Source: Heliocidaris erythrogramma
Taxonomy: Eukaryota > Echinodermata > Echinoidea > Camarodonta > Echinometridae
NCBI GenBank assembly: GCA_025617745.1
Contig: CM046853.1
Coordinates: forward strand, 8,448,974-8,512,973
Length of the DNA stretch: 64,000 nucleotides
Direction of reading: 5' to 3'
In this document: in pieces, positions 62,226 through 64,000 of the stretch
How positions within the stretch are numbered: position 1 is the stretch's first letter
Layout of the letters: every line of letters begins with the position of its first letter
The notes under the pieces: model-generated
The model's database searches: none
The model's input: the letters and a program-made list of their open reading frames with translations, nothing else
Told to the model about the DNA's origin: nothing
Program-made: the position numbers and the translations under genes

Positions 62226-63260
62226 TGTAGCTGATTCTGTCTGGTTCCCCCCCCCCACATCAAACCTGCGTCTGTGATCTACCAACCATCTAGGGGCTTC
62301 TACTAAAGGATAACTGGAGTACTGATGAACATAAACGTAGCTCCAGTATAAGGTCGCAGAATGTTGGTCCTGCCTCCAAGACTAAATCCACAGCAGAAAC
62401 CTTGACTTCACTTAAGGATTACATAATCTAGTTCAAGGTAGCAGGAATCTGAAATTATATGGCCCTCCCTCTAACATCGACTGGCAGCAGGATTCCGTTA
62501 CAACCCATTGTTAGGTGCACTGATGATCCTGTTTCTACATGTGAATATAGTCTGAATAATTCATTGTAGCAGGAACCTTTACTTATATGGCCCTCCCTCC
62601 AACCCTTGAAGAAAGATTATGGGCTTCTAACAACCATCGAAACTGGGGCACTCTATTAATACATGTACCGTATATACTCAGTGGTAACAAGAAGCTTGAT
62701 ATGTATGACCTACCCTCCAAATCCGAACCCTAACAGGCCACTAATGAATCTTATCTTCAATTGCACTGAAGAAGTTCTTTGAGATCAACTGACTCAGATT
62801 GTAGTGTCACTTATTGATGATTCTAAAGACCAAATCTTTTTGTGGAAGCTCCATCTTCAAATCAAGTTGATGTATAAGTAGTTGACAATGATCATGGTAA
62901 CTATTCTTTGAGTTGACAGAATATCACCTTATGGCTCAAATTAGAATATAGTCACTATAGAAAGTGTCTTGAATCTAAACATCCTCGTCATTATCGTCAT
63001 CAGATTTGCATACATCGAGTGTTCTTTACATCATCTCAAAGTGGTAATAAATCACATTCTGGGGGGGGGGGCTATTTTCTTGATGTTCCATACTTTTCAT
63101 AAGAATGTTAAAAATTATGGCAAATATTGAATGGAAATCAATTTGTCTAGTATTTGCAACAGCCTTGTTATGAAGAAAATCTTCTTTTTTGCCACTATTT
63201 TATTTGTGCAATGGATTTTTGTTTGTATGATGAAATAAAGGAATGTACAAAGGTAAAAGA
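62226..63260 (+). other. GTF3C1 3' UTR with decayed tandem copies of the last exon
   Basis: From 62230 to about 62790, blocks like GGTCCTCCCTCC and AGGTGCACTGATGAAC from exon 35 recur about every 100-130 bp: near 62241, 62363, 62459, 62585 and 62703 for the first block; 62312, 62511, 62643 and 62735 for the second. Stops and indels make them non-coding. Possible polyadenylation signals AATAAA at 63046 and 63234; the transcript end is not certain. Confidence 0.65.
63046..63051 (+). terminator. Candidate polyadenylation signal AATAAA
   Basis: Canonical hexamer 821 nt after the stop. A second one at 63234-63239 is equally possible; no clear downstream GT-rich element separates them. Confidence 0.35.
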
Positions 63261-64000
63261 GAGTAACTGTCAGGATGTAGATCATAAATATGGAAATATA
63301 CATTTGTCTAAACATAAATAACATATAAACAAGTTTTTGATTATGATATAGTATAACAAGCTCTGAGATATTTTAGATCCAAAACTGAACTGCACAGCTC
63401 CTAAAGATTCTTGTTGGTAAAATTGACTTCAGAAAAATATGACTTATGGTGTGATGACATATTGAGGTCTTGCTCTTCAATACCTTCACTCATTCCAGAA
63501 CATGATAGTAATTCAGTATTTGGTGTCCTCCATAGAAACCAGTGGTGGTATTCTGAGCAACATTTTATCTCTAAAAGATTTTATTTTATCTTTTTAAAAA
63601 ATTGGTATTCTGAGACCACTTTTTATCTTGGATTTTATCCTATATTTTCACATGCCAATACAATAACGTTGCCTATACAATACGCGCAGCTTTAAACGCT
63701 TCTGCCTGTCATATTTTGTGGGAAAGATAATAAAACTTAAAATGGGTAGGAGCTATTTTATCTCTAGGACCCACGTGTGATATTTTATTTCATTTATTTA
63801 GAGTATGGTGCTAGTCGTATGATCAAAATAAACAAAAAGATACTGAGTACTGAACATATTTCTCAAGTAACATTCTCATGATTATTGAACTCCGTTAGAT
63901 TTTTGCCAACTAATATCACACTTGCAATGATGCTTGTGGTGGTGTTCTAAAACCTCTGAAAGTATCTCGGTCATTTTCAAGGAAATCCTAGTAAAGGCGT
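63261..64000 (+). other. Downstream flank, no gene seen
   Basis: AT-rich. TGGTATTCTGAG occurs twice (63547, 63603), perhaps part of a repeat. The open frame at 63411-63695 has no recognised domain. Confidence 0.45.

Noticed and set aside
61440-61497. Possible exon SLGMNNCLIPVHYRHFER before the last exon, recalling the family's SLGCIRKR
   Set aside because: It ends in a stop with no usable phase-0 donor, and joining exon 34 directly to 62040 gives a gap-free match to the family.

Overview
The window is eukaryotic DNA from an intron-rich, AT-leaning, repeat-dense genome. The style of its repeats (AGGTCAAAGGTCA minisatellite elements, foldback MITEs, a DIRS element, G-run tracts) suggests a marine invertebrate deuterostome, most likely a sea urchin. 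That is an inference; nothing here fixes the species.

One host gene fills the window. Thirty-five coding exons on the + strand (959..62225), all with GT-AG introns and with reading phases that chain without a break, encode a protein of about 2,234 residues. I recognise it as the largest TFIIIC subunit, GTF3C1 (TFIIIC220), which binds box B of tRNA genes for RNA polymerase III. The start (MDNLEDIVLDEIALEGL), the winged-helix B-block region (exons 4-5), the IPGD..GAGGLD motif (exon 21), the RVKWSAREDNLLLLC motif (exons 23-24), and the FYQPT C-terminus each align with the vertebrate protein as I remember it. No second host gene was found.

Almost everything else is mobile DNA in the introns. In order: a Tc1/mariner transposase tail at the left edge (1-255, minus); a 5.7-kb PIF/Harbinger-like element (2370-8117); a 1.36-kb element with 6-bp target duplications (9271-10626, sister copy 45230-46581); a hammerhead-like hairpin (12728-12810); a 25-bp minisatellite of about 74 copies (14669-16536); a 2.06-kb TA-flanked element (17822-19885); two TTAA-flanked MITE families (three copies of one, two of the other); a nest of elements at 30408-33071; a 6.2-kb DIRS-type tyrosine-recombinase retrotransposon with identical inverted termini and an internal complementary region (36104-42295); a SINE (49560-49872); and at least eight copies of three Helitron/Helentron-like, minisatellite-bearing families. 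The dateable copies of the last group all lie in the gene's orientation and carry eleven perfect AGGTCAAAGGTCA (DR1) sites. The 3' UTR holds about five decayed tandem copies of the last coding exon.

Main limits: exon borders rest on my reading of splice sites and remembered homology; repeat family names come from termini and target duplications, not from a library search.
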